The notes beneath the pieces were generated by a model, which worked only from the letters and a program-made list of their open reading frames with translations, had not been told where the DNA came from and did not search any database. From Planctomycetota bacterium (GTDB lineage Bacteria; Planctomycetota; Brocadiia; SM23-32; JAKLEA01), in assembly GCA_022711755.1 (NCBI GenBank), contig JAKLEA010000005.1, positions 248,001-312,000 of the forward strand: DNA of 64,000 nucleotides, in the 5' to 3' direction. The position numbers and the translations under genes were made by a program. Positions within the stretch are counted from its first letter, which is position 1, and the number at the start of each line of letters is the position of its first letter. This document shows positions 17,061-26,221 of the stretch, piece after piece.

Positions 17061-18019
17061 TATGCCACCAGCCCCTTGGTCAACCCCATGAACACGCTCT
17101 CAAGGGTGACCGCCTCGCGGTAATACGTTATCGCGAATCCCTTTTCCGCAAGCAGTTTGGAGACGTAAGAACGGGAGACGGCCTCCCGGTCAACCTTGAT
17201 TGTCAGCACGTCGCCGGAAACTTCGACGCTCAGGATGTGCGGCGCCTGCTTGAGCGCCTCCGCGGCCTGTTGCGCGTCGCTCTCCAGCCTGACCTCGTAC
17301 GTCCCCCCGACACCCGCCTTGTCCTTTAGCTCGTCAATAGTTCCGCTGTAGAGCAGATTGCCCTGCTCGATGATGCCAACCCTCGTGCAGAACTCCTCCA
17401 GCTCGGAGAGGATATGGGATGAGATGACGATCGTTTTGCCGAGGTTGTGGAGTTCCTTCAGGAGCGCCCTGATTTCGATGCGCGCGCGGGGGTCAAGCCC
17501 GGATGCCGGCTCGTCAAGGATCAGCAGTTCCGGATCGTGCAGGAGCACGCGGGCCAGGCCGAGGCGCTGCTGCATCCCGCGCGAAAGGGTCAGGACGGGG
17601 GCGTCCCGCTTGCCCTTCAGGTCGGTGAGGTCGAGGACGTTCTCGACGATTTTCCCGCGCTGGCGATATTCGATGCGATACGCCGCCGCGAAGAACTCCA
17701 GGTAGTCCGCCACGCGCATGTTCTCATACGTGCCGAAGAAATCGGGCATGTAGCCGATGAGTCCGCGAATCCTGCGCGCATCGCCCCAGACGCTGAACCC
17801 GCCGACCTTTGCCTCTCCGTAGGTGGGTTTCAGGAGCGTAGCGAGGATTCTGAGCGTCGTCGTCTTGCCGGCTCCGTTTGGCCCGATGAAGCCGAAGACG
17901 TCGCCTTTTGCAACTTGGAGGTCAAGCTCCTTGACGGCCGTGAGCGAGCCGAAACGCCTGGTCAGTTTGCTGGTTTCGATCAAGCCCTTGGTCCCCGCCG
18001 CGCGCGAAGCGCGGCCCAT
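17060..18019 (-). CDS. ABC transporter ATP-binding protein
   Basis: 319 residues; one nucleotide-binding domain plus a C-terminal extension. Walker A is GPNGAGKTT, the signature is LSRGMQQRLGLARVL, Walker B is LLILDEPASGLDP, and the switch histidine is in VISSHI. This subgroup (GldA/NosF/DrrA-like) usually drives export or membrane remodelling with a separate permease. No typical ABC-2 permease is adjacent; the downstream unknown membrane protein is the only candidate. It starts 25 bases after the pseudokinase-FHA stop, so the two are probably one transcript, and FHA regulation of an ABC transporter is known from mycobacterial Rv1747. An internal TTG at residue 13 is an alternative start. Confidence 0.88.
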   Translation of the reverse strand: MGRASRAAGTKGLIETSKLTRRFGSLTAVKELDLQVAKGDVFGFIGPNGAGKTTTLRILATLLKPTYGEAKVGGFSVWGDARRIRGLIGYMPDFFGTYENMRVADYLEFFAAAYRIEYRQRGKIVENVLDLTDLKGKRDAPVLTLSRGMQQRLGLARVLLHDPELLILDEPASGLDPRARIEIRALLKELHNLGKTIVISSHILSELEEFCTRVGIIEQGNLLYSGTIDELKDKAGVGGTYEVRLESDAQQAAEALKQAPHILSVEVSGDVLTIKVDREAVSRSYVSKLLAEKGFAITYYREAVTLESVFMGLTKGLVA

Positions 18020-18044
18020 TCGTTTGCCGCCGTTCGCCGGGCGG

Positions 18045-19634
18045 TCATCCCTTGGTCTTTACGCTCGCCTCGTGCTCCCTGGCGCGCTTGGCCATCTCCT
18101 CGGCCTTCGGCGCGCTCTCAACGTCCAGGTCCTGCTGTATGTTGGTCAGGCCCACCCGAACCTTGTCGGTCGGACTCAGAACGACTTCCTTGATTTTTTT
18201 GAGGTTGACATAAGTCCCGTTGGCGCTGTCCAGGTCGGTGACTGTTACTTTGCCCTCTTTGAATGACAGCGTGCAGTGGCGCCGGCTGACCTTGCTGTCC
18301 ATGACCATGATGTCCGCCTGTGTGCTGTCCCGCCCCAGGCTGACCTCCTGACCCTCCTTGAGGACGAAGAACATCCCGCGCCAGTCGTCCTGCCAGATGT
18401 AGAAGGTGGCATGGTCGCTCTTTTCCGACTTTACCGGCTTCATGGCCAGGGAGATGTCGTCAACAGTCGCCAGACCATCCGAGGAGATGACTTCCTTCGC
18501 CTGCTCCTCCGGCACGGTCTTGACCGTCTCCTCATGGAAGTCAATCGGTTGTTCCTGCGTCTGCTCAACCTTGGCAACCTGGAGCTTGTTGGAGGTTTTG
18601 ACGACCTCCTCGGCATTCTCCTCCGCTGCGATCTGGGCCAGCACTTCGTCCTCGTCCTCACCCTCTTCAAGTATGATGATCCGGCGTTTCTTTTTCTTGG
18701 ATGATATGCCGGATTCCTCGGCTTTCAGGAATTTGCCGGATACCTCCTTCGCCTTCTCCAGATTCTCAGCCTTGGCCTTCTCATCCCTGGCCGCCTCCTT
18801 CTCCTTGGCGGTCAACATCGTCGGTATGGACTGCCTGCCGAATATCTTGGCGGAGACCAGCTCGATTAGAAGTTCCGCTGGCGTCTTGAATCCTTCGCCC
18901 GGCTTGCGGGCCAGCAGGCGGCGGATGATGTTGCACATGTAATCGCTGACGCTTGCGCCGCCGCCCTTGAGATTGCCGATCTGATCCACGACGTAATCGC
19001 GTATGGGAACGCCTTCCGGCGGGGTCGGAATCGAGCCGCTGAGCAGCGTGAACGCGATCAGGCCCATGCCGTTCATGTCCACGCCCCAGTTAGGCCCGCC
19101 CTGTCCCCTGACGCCGGAGTCCTCCGGATTATCGAACTCGCCCCGGGCCGAGCGCTCCACGCAAGGATCCAGAAGCTTTATATTCCCCTCCGGCGTCACC
19201 ATAACCGTCCCGAGCCTGATATCGCCGTGCGTGAGATCGGCCTTGCGAAGCGCCTCAACAGCCTTGGTCATGCCGTTGAGGATGGGAATCGTCTCCCCCT
19301 CCTGGTAGCGCCCCTTCTGCTTGAATATCTCCTCCAGCGTATTGCCCTCAACGCATTCCCATACCAGGTAGGTGAAGGTCGTTGTCCGCGCGGCTTCAAT
19401 CAGCTTCGTCACGTTCGGATGCTCGAACTTCTTCACCCGCCCCATCACTTCCATGAACTTCGCGGCGAAGCCCACGTCCTTCATGGTCTTGCCGCGCATG
19501 ATGGTTACGACGACCTTTTCCCCGGTCTTTTCGTTCTTTGCGAGCGCGGAGATGCTGGTCGGACTATCAGCCGTCCGCTTCAGGAGCTTGTAACCGGGTA
19601 TCTGCAGCGGGGCGGAGCCTTCGCCTTTTCCCAT
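18045..19634 (-). CDS. Pseudokinase-FHA fusion protein
   Basis: 529 residues. Residues about 12-265 have the outline of a Ser/Thr kinase, but the key residues are changed: there is no glycine-rich loop, the VAIK lysine position is Met46 (VVTIM), the catalytic loop reads HGDIRLGT (136-143) in place of HRDLKPEN, and DFG is DPC (156-158). A charged, low-complexity linker (about 280-400) with lysine- and glutamate-rich stretches follows. The C-terminal FHA domain (about 425-505) is intact, with LGR, SRRHC and NGTYVN. The protein probably acts as a phospho-threonine-binding scaffold. The ABC ATPase starts 25 bases after its stop. Confidence 0.82.
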   Translation of the reverse strand: MGKGEGSAPLQIPGYKLLKRTADSPTSISALAKNEKTGEKVVVTIMRGKTMKDVGFAAKFMEVMGRVKKFEHPNVTKLIEAARTTTFTYLVWECVEGNTLEEIFKQKGRYQEGETIPILNGMTKAVEALRKADLTHGDIRLGTVMVTPEGNIKLLDPCVERSARGEFDNPEDSGVRGQGGPNWGVDMNGMGLIAFTLLSGSIPTPPEGVPIRDYVVDQIGNLKGGGASVSDYMCNIIRRLLARKPGEGFKTPAELLIELVSAKIFGRQSIPTMLTAKEKEAARDEKAKAENLEKAKEVSGKFLKAEESGISSKKKKRRIIILEEGEDEDEVLAQIAAEENAEEVVKTSNKLQVAKVEQTQEQPIDFHEETVKTVPEEQAKEVISSDGLATVDDISLAMKPVKSEKSDHATFYIWQDDWRGMFFVLKEGQEVSLGRDSTQADIMVMDSKVSRRHCTLSFKEGKVTVTDLDSANGTYVNLKKIKEVVLSPTDKVRVGLTNIQQDLDVESAPKAEEMAKRAREHEASVKTKG

Positions 19635-19781
19635 GCTATCTGCCTTCCTGCGAAGTTGTTCTCAATGTCAGGTTCCCGTCATTCGACGCGCTGTTCATCC
19701 CCCGGTTCCGCCGGATTCGGCGGCTTGCGCATCCCGACAACTGCTGATGTTATCGCGCTTCGCGCCGGTGTCAAGCTTCGG

Positions 19782-21716
19782 TCATGGAGCAGGCTTGGAT
19801 CCGCCGATGCGGTCCAGCAGCTCGCGCAGGTTGTATTTCGCGTACGGCTCGTCGCACGCCAGCGTTCCGGCTCCCGCGTTGGCCACCCAGAAATCCAGCG
19901 ACTGGGGCGCGAAAAGGGCGTCGTGAAGGTTGGACGTCATCGCCACCGGCCGCGTCATCATCCATCTGCATTTCTCAGCGTCCAGCTTGCCGTAGTTCTC
20001 CTTCACGCGCTTGACAAGCTCCTCATAACGCCCCCCGGCGGACAGGAGACACGCGTCCTCCACCGGATGCGGCAGCAGTTCGTGGAACTCGTTCGGGCCT
20101 ATCACCTTCAGGAACTCCGGCTCCGCGTGCAACCCGCGCGCGCTGGGTATTTTGCCGTCGGACACCACGTAGAAGTATTGGCACGTTCGCGGCGTGTCCT
20201 TGAAAATCTTCAGCGTCTCGTCCAAGTCGTCCGCCTCCTCAAGCGCCATGCGCACCAGGTACCCCATCGGCAGCCCGTCCCACTTCCCCTCCCCGCGACC
20301 GCCCATCTCGCCGATCCCGATCTGCTTCTCGTTCATGCCCGTCACAGAACCCGTGAAGCCGCAGTAACCGACGTTCACAAATCCGTGGTAACCTTCCGGC
20401 TTGCATACCATGACCGCCGAGCGGAACTGCAACCCGACCTCGGTCATGTAGTCCAGCACGCGACCGTGGTAAAGCTTTCCGTCTGGCGTCGCCTTACCCC
20501 AGACCGCGAAACCGCTGCAGTGGAACTGCTCCGGGAACAGGGCCGCCAGTTGAATCTCCTCCAGCGGAACGCCGGAGCCTTCAGCAAGCCCCTCAAGCTC
20601 ATCCTCGAAACGTTTTGGAACGAAGGGCAACGTGCGACTCCTGGCCTCCCTCATGCGGTCGAAGAACCATGTCCCGGTCTCGTAGCTGTAGAACGCCCCG
20701 ACGCCGTAGAGAACGACGTCCGTCAGGAACCGGACCTCCTCCGGCACAAGCCCGCCGTGCTGGCGGCCCATCTGCCTATGCGTCCCGCCCAGCAGCAGCA
20801 CTCGATTGCCGTCCTGCCAGACAAGCTGCCCGCCCTCGAAACTCGCCGGCTTCTGATTCCACTTCGGCGGACGCTTCATCTGGATTTCATAGGCGTACAC
20901 CTGGAAAGCGCGCGGCGGGCCGATGGACAACGTCCGCTCCAACTCAAGCCGCGATACGTCCAGCGTCTTCCAATCACACCCCGGGGCATCAGGCGCTGCG
21001 GGCGGCGCGACGGCGCTGCGCTTAACGGAAATCTCAAGCTTCCCGTCCTTGGAAACGTAGGTAAGCCGCTCAATCGCCTTCGTGGCGGAGTCCACCACAA
21101 GGTCGGCGGCCCCGTTGTCCTCCCCCTTCAGCGCGAAGGAGTAGACTATCTTGTCGCCCTCGCGCTGGCGTCCCTTCAGGTGAAAGAACTTCGTTCCCGC
21201 TGCGGCGATCTTCATGGCCGCGCCTGTCGGATCACCGGCAAGGTGCTTCTGATACTCCGAAACCGGCTTCAGCATGTCCCTGAGCAGACGCCCGAAAGCC
21301 AGTCTTTCAGCCTCAGGGCACTCTCCCTTGCTGCGGAAGGATATCTTCTTGTCCGGGAACGACAGGATGGTCTGCTCCGGGGTCTCGTCAAGCCTGAAGG
21401 ACGCCTGCGGGGATGAAAGCGCGATGCTGAGATTCCCAGCCCCTTCCTTCCGAATGAAGGCGTTGGCGGTTCCAGACTTGTCGCCGGACTTCCATTCCAC
21501 GTCGTAGGCAAGGGCGAAGTCCCCGAAATCGCTCTTTATCCCGCTCAGGAGATTGAAACCCATGCCGTAGAAGACGCTGAACGTCTGCATCGCAGGCAGG
21601 AACTTGAGCGCAAGCGCGCAAAACGCCAGAACGGCCACAATTCCTATTATTCTCTTCGATCCGCCCGCGCCCCCGTGTTGGGATGCCGCCGCTCCGCCGC
21701 TGCCGGTCTCAGCCAT
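19782..21716 (-). CDS. AAT/C45-type Ntn hydrolase, membrane-anchored
   Basis: 644 residues from the ATG at 21716, which has GGGAGG 8 bases upstream; an upstream in-frame start is less likely. One transmembrane segment lies at about 21-41. Residues 50-290 are a beta-rich region of unknown role. The C-terminal half is of the acyl-CoA:6-aminopenicillanate acyltransferase type: GTHRQMGRQHGG near 316, then the predicted nucleophile Cys400 in CSGFAVWGKATPDG, GRVLDY, and later VTGMNEKQIGIGE. Family members self-cleave before the cysteine and hydrolyse or transfer amide-linked acyl groups. The N-terminal anchor implies action on the outer side of the membrane. The substrate is unknown. ThiF lies 174 bases upstream in the same direction. 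Confidence 0.75.
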   Translation of the reverse strand: MAETGSGGAAASQHGGAGGSKRIIGIVAVLAFCALALKFLPAMQTFSVFYGMGFNLLSGIKSDFGDFALAYDVEWKSGDKSGTANAFIRKEGAGNLSIALSSPQASFRLDETPEQTILSFPDKKISFRSKGECPEAERLAFGRLLRDMLKPVSEYQKHLAGDPTGAAMKIAAAGTKFFHLKGRQREGDKIVYSFALKGEDNGAADLVVDSATKAIERLTYVSKDGKLEISVKRSAVAPPAAPDAPGCDWKTLDVSRLELERTLSIGPPRAFQVYAYEIQMKRPPKWNQKPASFEGGQLVWQDGNRVLLLGGTHRQMGRQHGGLVPEEVRFLTDVVLYGVGAFYSYETGTWFFDRMREARSRTLPFVPKRFEDELEGLAEGSGVPLEEIQLAALFPEQFHCSGFAVWGKATPDGKLYHGRVLDYMTEVGLQFRSAVMVCKPEGYHGFVNVGYCGFTGSVTGMNEKQIGIGEMGGRGEGKWDGLPMGYLVRMALEEADDLDETLKIFKDTPRTCQYFYVVSDGKIPSARGLHAEPEFLKVIGPNEFHELLPHPVEDACLLSAGGRYEELVKRVKENYGKLDAEKCRWMMTRPVAMTSNLHDALFAPQSLDFWVANAGAGTLACDEPYAKYNLRELLDRIGGSKPAP

Positions 21717-21890
21717 CTGGACTACCTCCCAAAGGATGCCCGCCCCATCGCCCCGCCCGCGCCGTCCCCGACGCAATTTCCAAGCCGGGATTATACGAAA
21801 AATCCGCCCCGGAAGTAAGGGCATATCAGGCACATTTCGGCATGGACTTCAAGTTATCGAGGATGGACCGAAAACCGCTGCCGTCAGTTA

Positions 21891-22658
21891 TTATCCATTC
21901 CCCGAGCACGCCGGGCAGTCCGGACTCGGCGCCGGGGGCAGTTTGACGCGCCTGAAGGTTCCATTCCACACGTCAATATTAATGATGAAAGGTTCTTTTG
22001 GATAGGCCGGGTCAATAATCATCCTGAGCGCGGTCGCCGCCTCCAGTCCGGCTGTCGCATGGACAACAGAGCCAAGGACGCCGACAATGTTGCAATTGGG
22101 AAACATGTCCCGGCGCAGGTCGTCGCCGAAAACACACGCCAGGCACGGCGTCACGCCCGGTCTGATCGGCATGATGTTGCCCCGGCAGTCCAGGCATCCG
22201 CCGTGAACCCACGGGACTCGCAATGCGACGCACGCCCTGTTCACCGCCCGCCGCGCCTCCGGGTTGTCCGCCCCGTCAATGACAATATCAACCCCCTCCA
22301 GCAGTTCCCGCGCGTTCTCGTCCGTGAACTCCGCGTGAACCCCCTCGATGCTGATTTCCGAGTTGACCGAGCGCAGGTATCGCTCCCCGGCCAGCGCCTT
22401 CGGGCTGGAGTGCCGGACGTCCTCCTCTGTGAAAAGGCACTGCCTTTGAAGGTTGCTCAACTCCACGCGGTCGCGATCAATCAGGCGCAGGAACCCGACG
22501 CCGGCCCGGGCCAGTATGTTCGCGTTGGCCCCGCCCAGCGCGCCAAGCCCGACGACCGCCGCCCGCGCCGCACGAATCTTCTCCTGCCCCTCCACGCCTA
22601 TTCCGCGGAAGAGCGCCTGACGGCTGTATCTCTGTTTGAGGAATTCGGCTGTCTCCAT
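21891..22658 (-). CDS. ThiF/MoeB/HesA-type E1-like adenylyltransferase
   Basis: 255 residues. The nucleotide-binding site is VVGLGALGGANA near 36, followed by the family segment DRDRVELSNLQRQ and the adenylation aspartate in IDGADNPEARRAVN. Zinc-type cysteine pairs are in TPCLACVF and in the C-terminal CPACSG. Such proteins adenylate the C-terminal glycine of a ubiquitin-like or ThiS/MoaD-like partner. No ThiS, MoaD or JAMM gene is in the window, so the pathway (thiamin, molybdopterin, or a peptide modification) is open. No good ribosome binding site is seen before the ATG. Confidence 0.85.
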   Translation of the reverse strand: METAEFLKQRYSRQALFRGIGVEGQEKIRAARAAVVGLGALGGANANILARAGVGFLRLIDRDRVELSNLQRQCLFTEEDVRHSSPKALAGERYLRSVNSEISIEGVHAEFTDENARELLEGVDIVIDGADNPEARRAVNRACVALRVPWVHGGCLDCRGNIMPIRPGVTPCLACVFGDDLRRDMFPNCNIVGVLGSVVHATAGLEAATALRMIIDPAYPKEPFIINIDVWNGTFRRVKLPPAPSPDCPACSGNG

Positions 22659-22876
22659 GATGCCGCATTATTCGCGCGCCGCGCCGGGATAGTCAAGCAG
22701 TCCAGACGCATGTGACGAGCCTGCGCAATACCATAAGCAATCTTTCCCTCTCTCTCGCGAGAGTGTGAGAGAATTAATGTGGCGGGGATGGTAATGTTGG
22801 ACGAGGGGTGCGGTCAAAGACGCCCCCCTTCGTTGCATTCCGCCGCGGTATGAGGAAAATTTTCTTAATAAATGGC

Positions 22877-22907
22877 TTGACAATACAGAACGGGGGGGGG
22901 GTACTAT
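22877..22907 (+). promoter_or_regulatory. Putative sigma70-type promoter with a G10 tract in the spacer
   Basis: A consensus TTGACA (22877-22882) and a TACTAT (22902-22907) are separated by 19 bases, and the last ten of these are an uninterrupted run of G (22892-22901). Loss of two G would give the optimal 17-base spacer. The only forward gene downstream is the FG-GAP surface protein at 23126, giving a 5' leader of about 210 bases that contains a dispersed palindromic repeat. Nothing else was seen in 22659-22876 apart from a CTCTCGCGAGAG palindrome near 22753. Confidence 0.55.
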
Positions 22908-22927
22908 ATCATTGAGTAAATCGGCAG

Positions 22928-23028
22928 GTACGGCGTCAGTCACGGGCGCGTGGCAGCGTAGTGGCGGGTTTGAAACCCGCCCCTATCAAGTGGCTGGCAT
23001 ATAAACGCTCCCTTCACTGACCGGATAC
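22928..23028. repeat. Dispersed palindromic repeat, copy A, with a 34-base central insert
   Basis: This 101-base sequence matches the 67-base copy at 48156-48222 nearly completely, except for 34 extra bases in the middle (22962-22995) that hold the palindrome GGCGGGTTTGAAACCCGCC. The outer ends are imperfect inverted repeats (GTCAGTCACGGGCGCG against GTCAGTGAAGGGAGCG). It lies in the leader of the FG-GAP gene. Confidence 0.85.
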
Positions 23029-23125
23029 ATTGGCAGGCATTTTGACATTAACGTTCGTCCAACATGCGTATATAATAATCATATGCGCAGTCGGACGCGC
23101 CAAACCATTTGTTGGAGACAGAGTG

Positions 23126-26100
23126 ATGAAGACGAAAATCGCCGCAAAAAGCAGAGGCATTCCCCGCCATTCCGGATTCCGTACCGTCGAAAAGCTGGAG
23201 AACCGTCTCCTGCTCACGGCCATCGTTGACATTGATCTCCAGGCCGGAAGCGACACCGGCGCGTCGGCAACGGACAATATAACGTCCGACAACCAGCCGA
23301 CCTACGACGTCACGGTCAACGACGCGGGAACCATAGAGATTGACTACGACGGAAACGGCGTGATTGACGACCGCCTTGAGGTCGCTTCAGCCGGAACATA
23401 CGAGTTCACAGCGCGGCTGGCATCGGGAGAAGTGCTCGACCCGAGAATCCTTACTTCCGGGCGGAGGCCGGACACAATCATAACCGATGATTTCAACGGC
23501 GATGCGATCCCCGACCTCGCCTGTACTAATGAATTAGACGGCACAGTATCCGTCTTCATGGGGCTTGGAGATGGCGGATTCAGCGGACAGACTGTCTACG
23601 CGGTGGGAACAAGAACGCTTGGGATCGTCTCCGGAGATTTCAATAACGACTCGAATCCCGACCTTGCTGTTGCCAACTTCAACGCGAACAGTGTCGCAAT
23701 TCTTCAAGGCAATGGCGACGGAACCTTTGCCTCTGCGGGGTCAGTTGCCGCAGGAGCCAGCCCAAGATACATTGCCTCGGACGACTTCAACGGCGACGGG
23801 AATGCCGACCTTGTAGCCGGCACCGCAAACAACGTCCTCAGTGTATTCCTCGGCGACGGTGACGGAACTTTCCAGACTGAAGTCACATACGCAGCGGGAC
23901 AACAGCCTTTGGGAGTGGTGGCAGCCGATCTCAACTCGGATGGCGCTCCCGACCTCGCCACTGTAAATGAGTTCGACGGGACGGTATCGGTACTGCTCGG
24001 CGTCGGGGACGGCACTTTCGGCGCGCAGCAGGCGTTCGCGATCCAGACCGGTCCCAGGAGTCTCGCAGCGGCCGATCTCAATGGCGACGGGGTAGGGGAT
24101 GTAGTGGCCGCGAACGCAGGTTCGGACACGGTTTCCGTGCTTATTGGCGTCGGCGACGGCACGTTTCTCGCCCAGCAGACATATGCCGTCGGAGATGCGC
24201 CCACCACGGTTTGCCTGGCCGATTTGGACGGCGACGGCATCCAGGACATCGCTGTCACCAACGCAATAAGCAAAACCGTATCAATTCTTTCCGGCATCGG
24301 CGACGGCTCTTTCCAGGCTCAACAGGCATATCCTACTTTTGAGAGCAGTTATGGACTCGCCTCAGGCGATTTGAATCAGGACGGCCTGCCGGATTTGGCA
24401 TTAACCATCTATATCGGCAAGCTTCAAATCCTGCAGGGCGACGGAGACGGCAGCTTTAAGATACCGTCGGTCTCCGCGGTGTTCAATGCGCCGAGATCGC
24501 TGATCGCGGGGGATTTCAATGCCGATGGCATTACCGACGTGGCATCAGTGAACATCAATTCGGTCTCCGTACTCTTGGGCAATGGAGACGGATCGTTCCA
24601 GGCGCAGCAGGACTATGGCTCGGCGGAATACGCTTTCGGCGTCGCAATGAGCGATCTTGACAATGACGGAGACAGCGACCTCGTAATCGCCGGTTTCTAT
24701 TCAGCGCAATACGCAGTCCTTCTCGGAAACGGCGACGGAAGTTTTGTCAGGGTTGCCTACGGCATTCCGGACTATCTTAGCGACGTCTTCTGCGGAGATT
24801 TCAACGGAGATGGAAATCAAGACGCTGCATTCGCGGCATATTCGGGCCTGCGCGTTTGCATGGGCAATGGAAACGGAACTTTCCAACCGTCAGTCTATTA
24901 TGCCGGCCAGATTCTTCAGGCGGGGATTGACGGCGGGGACTTCGACGGAGACGGCGATACCGATCTTGTTACTGCAAACTATGGCGATCCGGAAGGCGCT
25001 CCCGGCAATACGGCGTCGGTATATCTCGGCAACGGCGACGGCACATTCCAGTCTCAATTGACCGTCTCGACGGGACTCCGCCCCGACAGTATCTTCGTGG
25101 CGGATTTCGACGGGAACGGCGCACTGGATTTTGTGACGGCCAATGCCGAGAGCAGCAACATTTCCATCATCCTGGGCAAAGGCGATGGGACTTTCCAGAC
25201 ACAGCAAACGTTCGCTACGGATGCCATTCCCAACTCGATCACTGCCGCCGACTTGGATCTGGATGGCGACTTGGACATTGTCGTGTGCCACGGCGATCCG
25301 CTGATGACAGGCGTCAATGGATACACGATATCAACTTTCGACGGCAATGGCGATGGCAGCTTCCAACCGCCGCGCAGCTATACGGTCAGCAAGCAACCGA
25401 TCGGTTCAATCGTCGGCGATTTCAATGGCGATTGTATTCCAGACATAGCATTCGCAAACTATTCGCGTGACAGTGTCTGGGTTCTTCCCGGGCAGACGAT
25501 GCCCTTGCCGGACGGAGTGTATCCGGCGCGCGTCAAGTTCACCGATTCAAGCCTTGATGTTGCTACAGCATCCGACCCGACCACCATTGACACCGTCGGC
25601 CCGGAGGTCGCCGCAACCGACGGCTGGCAGATCGCCGGGACGCACGGCAACGGAATCGGCGAGCTCGTCACGACCATCGCTAACGGCTACGTCGAGTCGC
25701 GCTATCAGGGGATAAAGAAGCTCGTCATCAACATGGACGAGGCGATGAACCCCGGCAGCGTGGACGTTTCCGACCTGAGCATTGTCGGCGTCTCTCACGG
25801 CGACCAGAGTTCCCTCATCACAAGCGCAGTCGTCGCGGGAAACAAGATCACAATCGGCCTCTCCGCCGCCCTTCCGGACATTGACACATACACGGTAATA
25901 CTCGGCAGCGCGGTTGAGGACCTTGCGGGCAACGGGGCCTCCGGCCTCTCGCAGATAACCGTCAAGGCACTGCGCGGGGACGCCAACGGCGACGGGCAGG
26001 TCAACAGCTTCGACCTCCTGAACATCCGCGCATTTGTCGGTCAGGCGGTGAACGCCGCCAATGCCCGGCGCGACATCAACGGCGACGGGGTCATCAACTC

Positions 26101-26149
26101 GTTCGATCAGCTTATGGCGAGAGTATACGTCGGGAACAAGATAACGTGA
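23126..26149 (+). CDS. Secreted FG-GAP/VCBS double-propeller protein with dockerin
   Basis: 1007 residues. The N-terminus carries a basic stretch followed by VEKLENRLLLTA, close to the LEPR-XLL sorting motif of planctomycetes. An Ig-like region (about 32-105) precedes 14 FG-GAP repeats (about 118-795), each opening with a calcium-loop DFNGDG-like motif and containing GxGDGxF; 14 units would make two seven-bladed propellers. Next comes an SbsA-type Ig-like domain (about 815-945, with MDEAMNPGSVDVSDLSIVG). The C-terminus is a type I dockerin with two calcium loops, GDANGDGQVNSFD and RDINGDGVINSFD. The product should be exported and cell-surface attached, perhaps an adhesin or glycan-binding scaffold; no cohesin is in the window. 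Start: ATG with GGAG about 8 bases upstream. Confidence 0.88.
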   Translation: MKTKIAAKSRGIPRHSGFRTVEKLENRLLLTAIVDIDLQAGSDTGASATDNITSDNQPTYDVTVNDAGTIEIDYDGNGVIDDRLEVASAGTYEFTARLASGEVLDPRILTSGRRPDTIITDDFNGDAIPDLACTNELDGTVSVFMGLGDGGFSGQTVYAVGTRTLGIVSGDFNNDSNPDLAVANFNANSVAILQGNGDGTFASAGSVAAGASPRYIASDDFNGDGNADLVAGTANNVLSVFLGDGDGTFQTEVTYAAGQQPLGVVAADLNSDGAPDLATVNEFDGTVSVLLGVGDGTFGAQQAFAIQTGPRSLAAADLNGDGVGDVVAANAGSDTVSVLIGVGDGTFLAQQTYAVGDAPTTVCLADLDGDGIQDIAVTNAISKTVSILSGIGDGSFQAQQAYPTFESSYGLASGDLNQDGLPDLALTIYIGKLQILQGDGDGSFKIPSVSAVFNAPRSLIAGDFNADGITDVASVNINSVSVLLGNGDGSFQAQQDYGSAEYAFGVAMSDLDNDGDSDLVIAGFYSAQYAVLLGNGDGSFVRVAYGIPDYLSDVFCGDFNGDGNQDAAFAAYSGLRVCMGNGNGTFQPSVYYAGQILQAGIDGGDFDGDGDTDLVTANYGDPEGAPGNTASVYLGNGDGTFQSQLTVSTGLRPDSIFVADFDGNGALDFVTANAESSNISIILGKGDGTFQTQQTFATDAIPNSITAADLDLDGDLDIVVCHGDPLMTGVNGYTISTFDGNGDGSFQPPRSYTVSKQPIGSIVGDFNGDCIPDIAFANYSRDSVWVLPGQTMPLPDGVYPARVKFTDSSLDVATASDPTTIDTVGPEVAATDGWQIAGTHGNGIGELVTTIANGYVESRYQGIKKLVINMDEAMNPGSVDVSDLSIVGVSHGDQSSLITSAVVAGNKITIGLSAALPDIDTYTVILGSAVEDLAGNGASGLSQITVKALRGDANGDGQVNSFDLLNIRAFVGQAVNAANARRDINGDGVINSFDQLMARVYVGNKIT

Positions 26150-26221
26150 ACATCTGCGATTCGGCCCCATCTGCGATAAGGCCAAATCTTCAATGTGGGC
26201 TGCCGTTATGACCCTCCTTCG

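Noticed and set aside
19227..21416. A 729-codon forward open frame
   Set aside because: It is antisense to the pseudokinase-FHA and AAT-type genes, which have clear domains, signal features and ribosome binding sites; its product is proline/arginine/histidine-rich and lacks any motif.
23030..23125. Earlier start for the FG-GAP protein
   Set aside because: The upstream extension overlaps the dispersed repeat and lacks a ribosome binding site; the ATG at 23126 has GGAG and begins the LEPR-like signal region.
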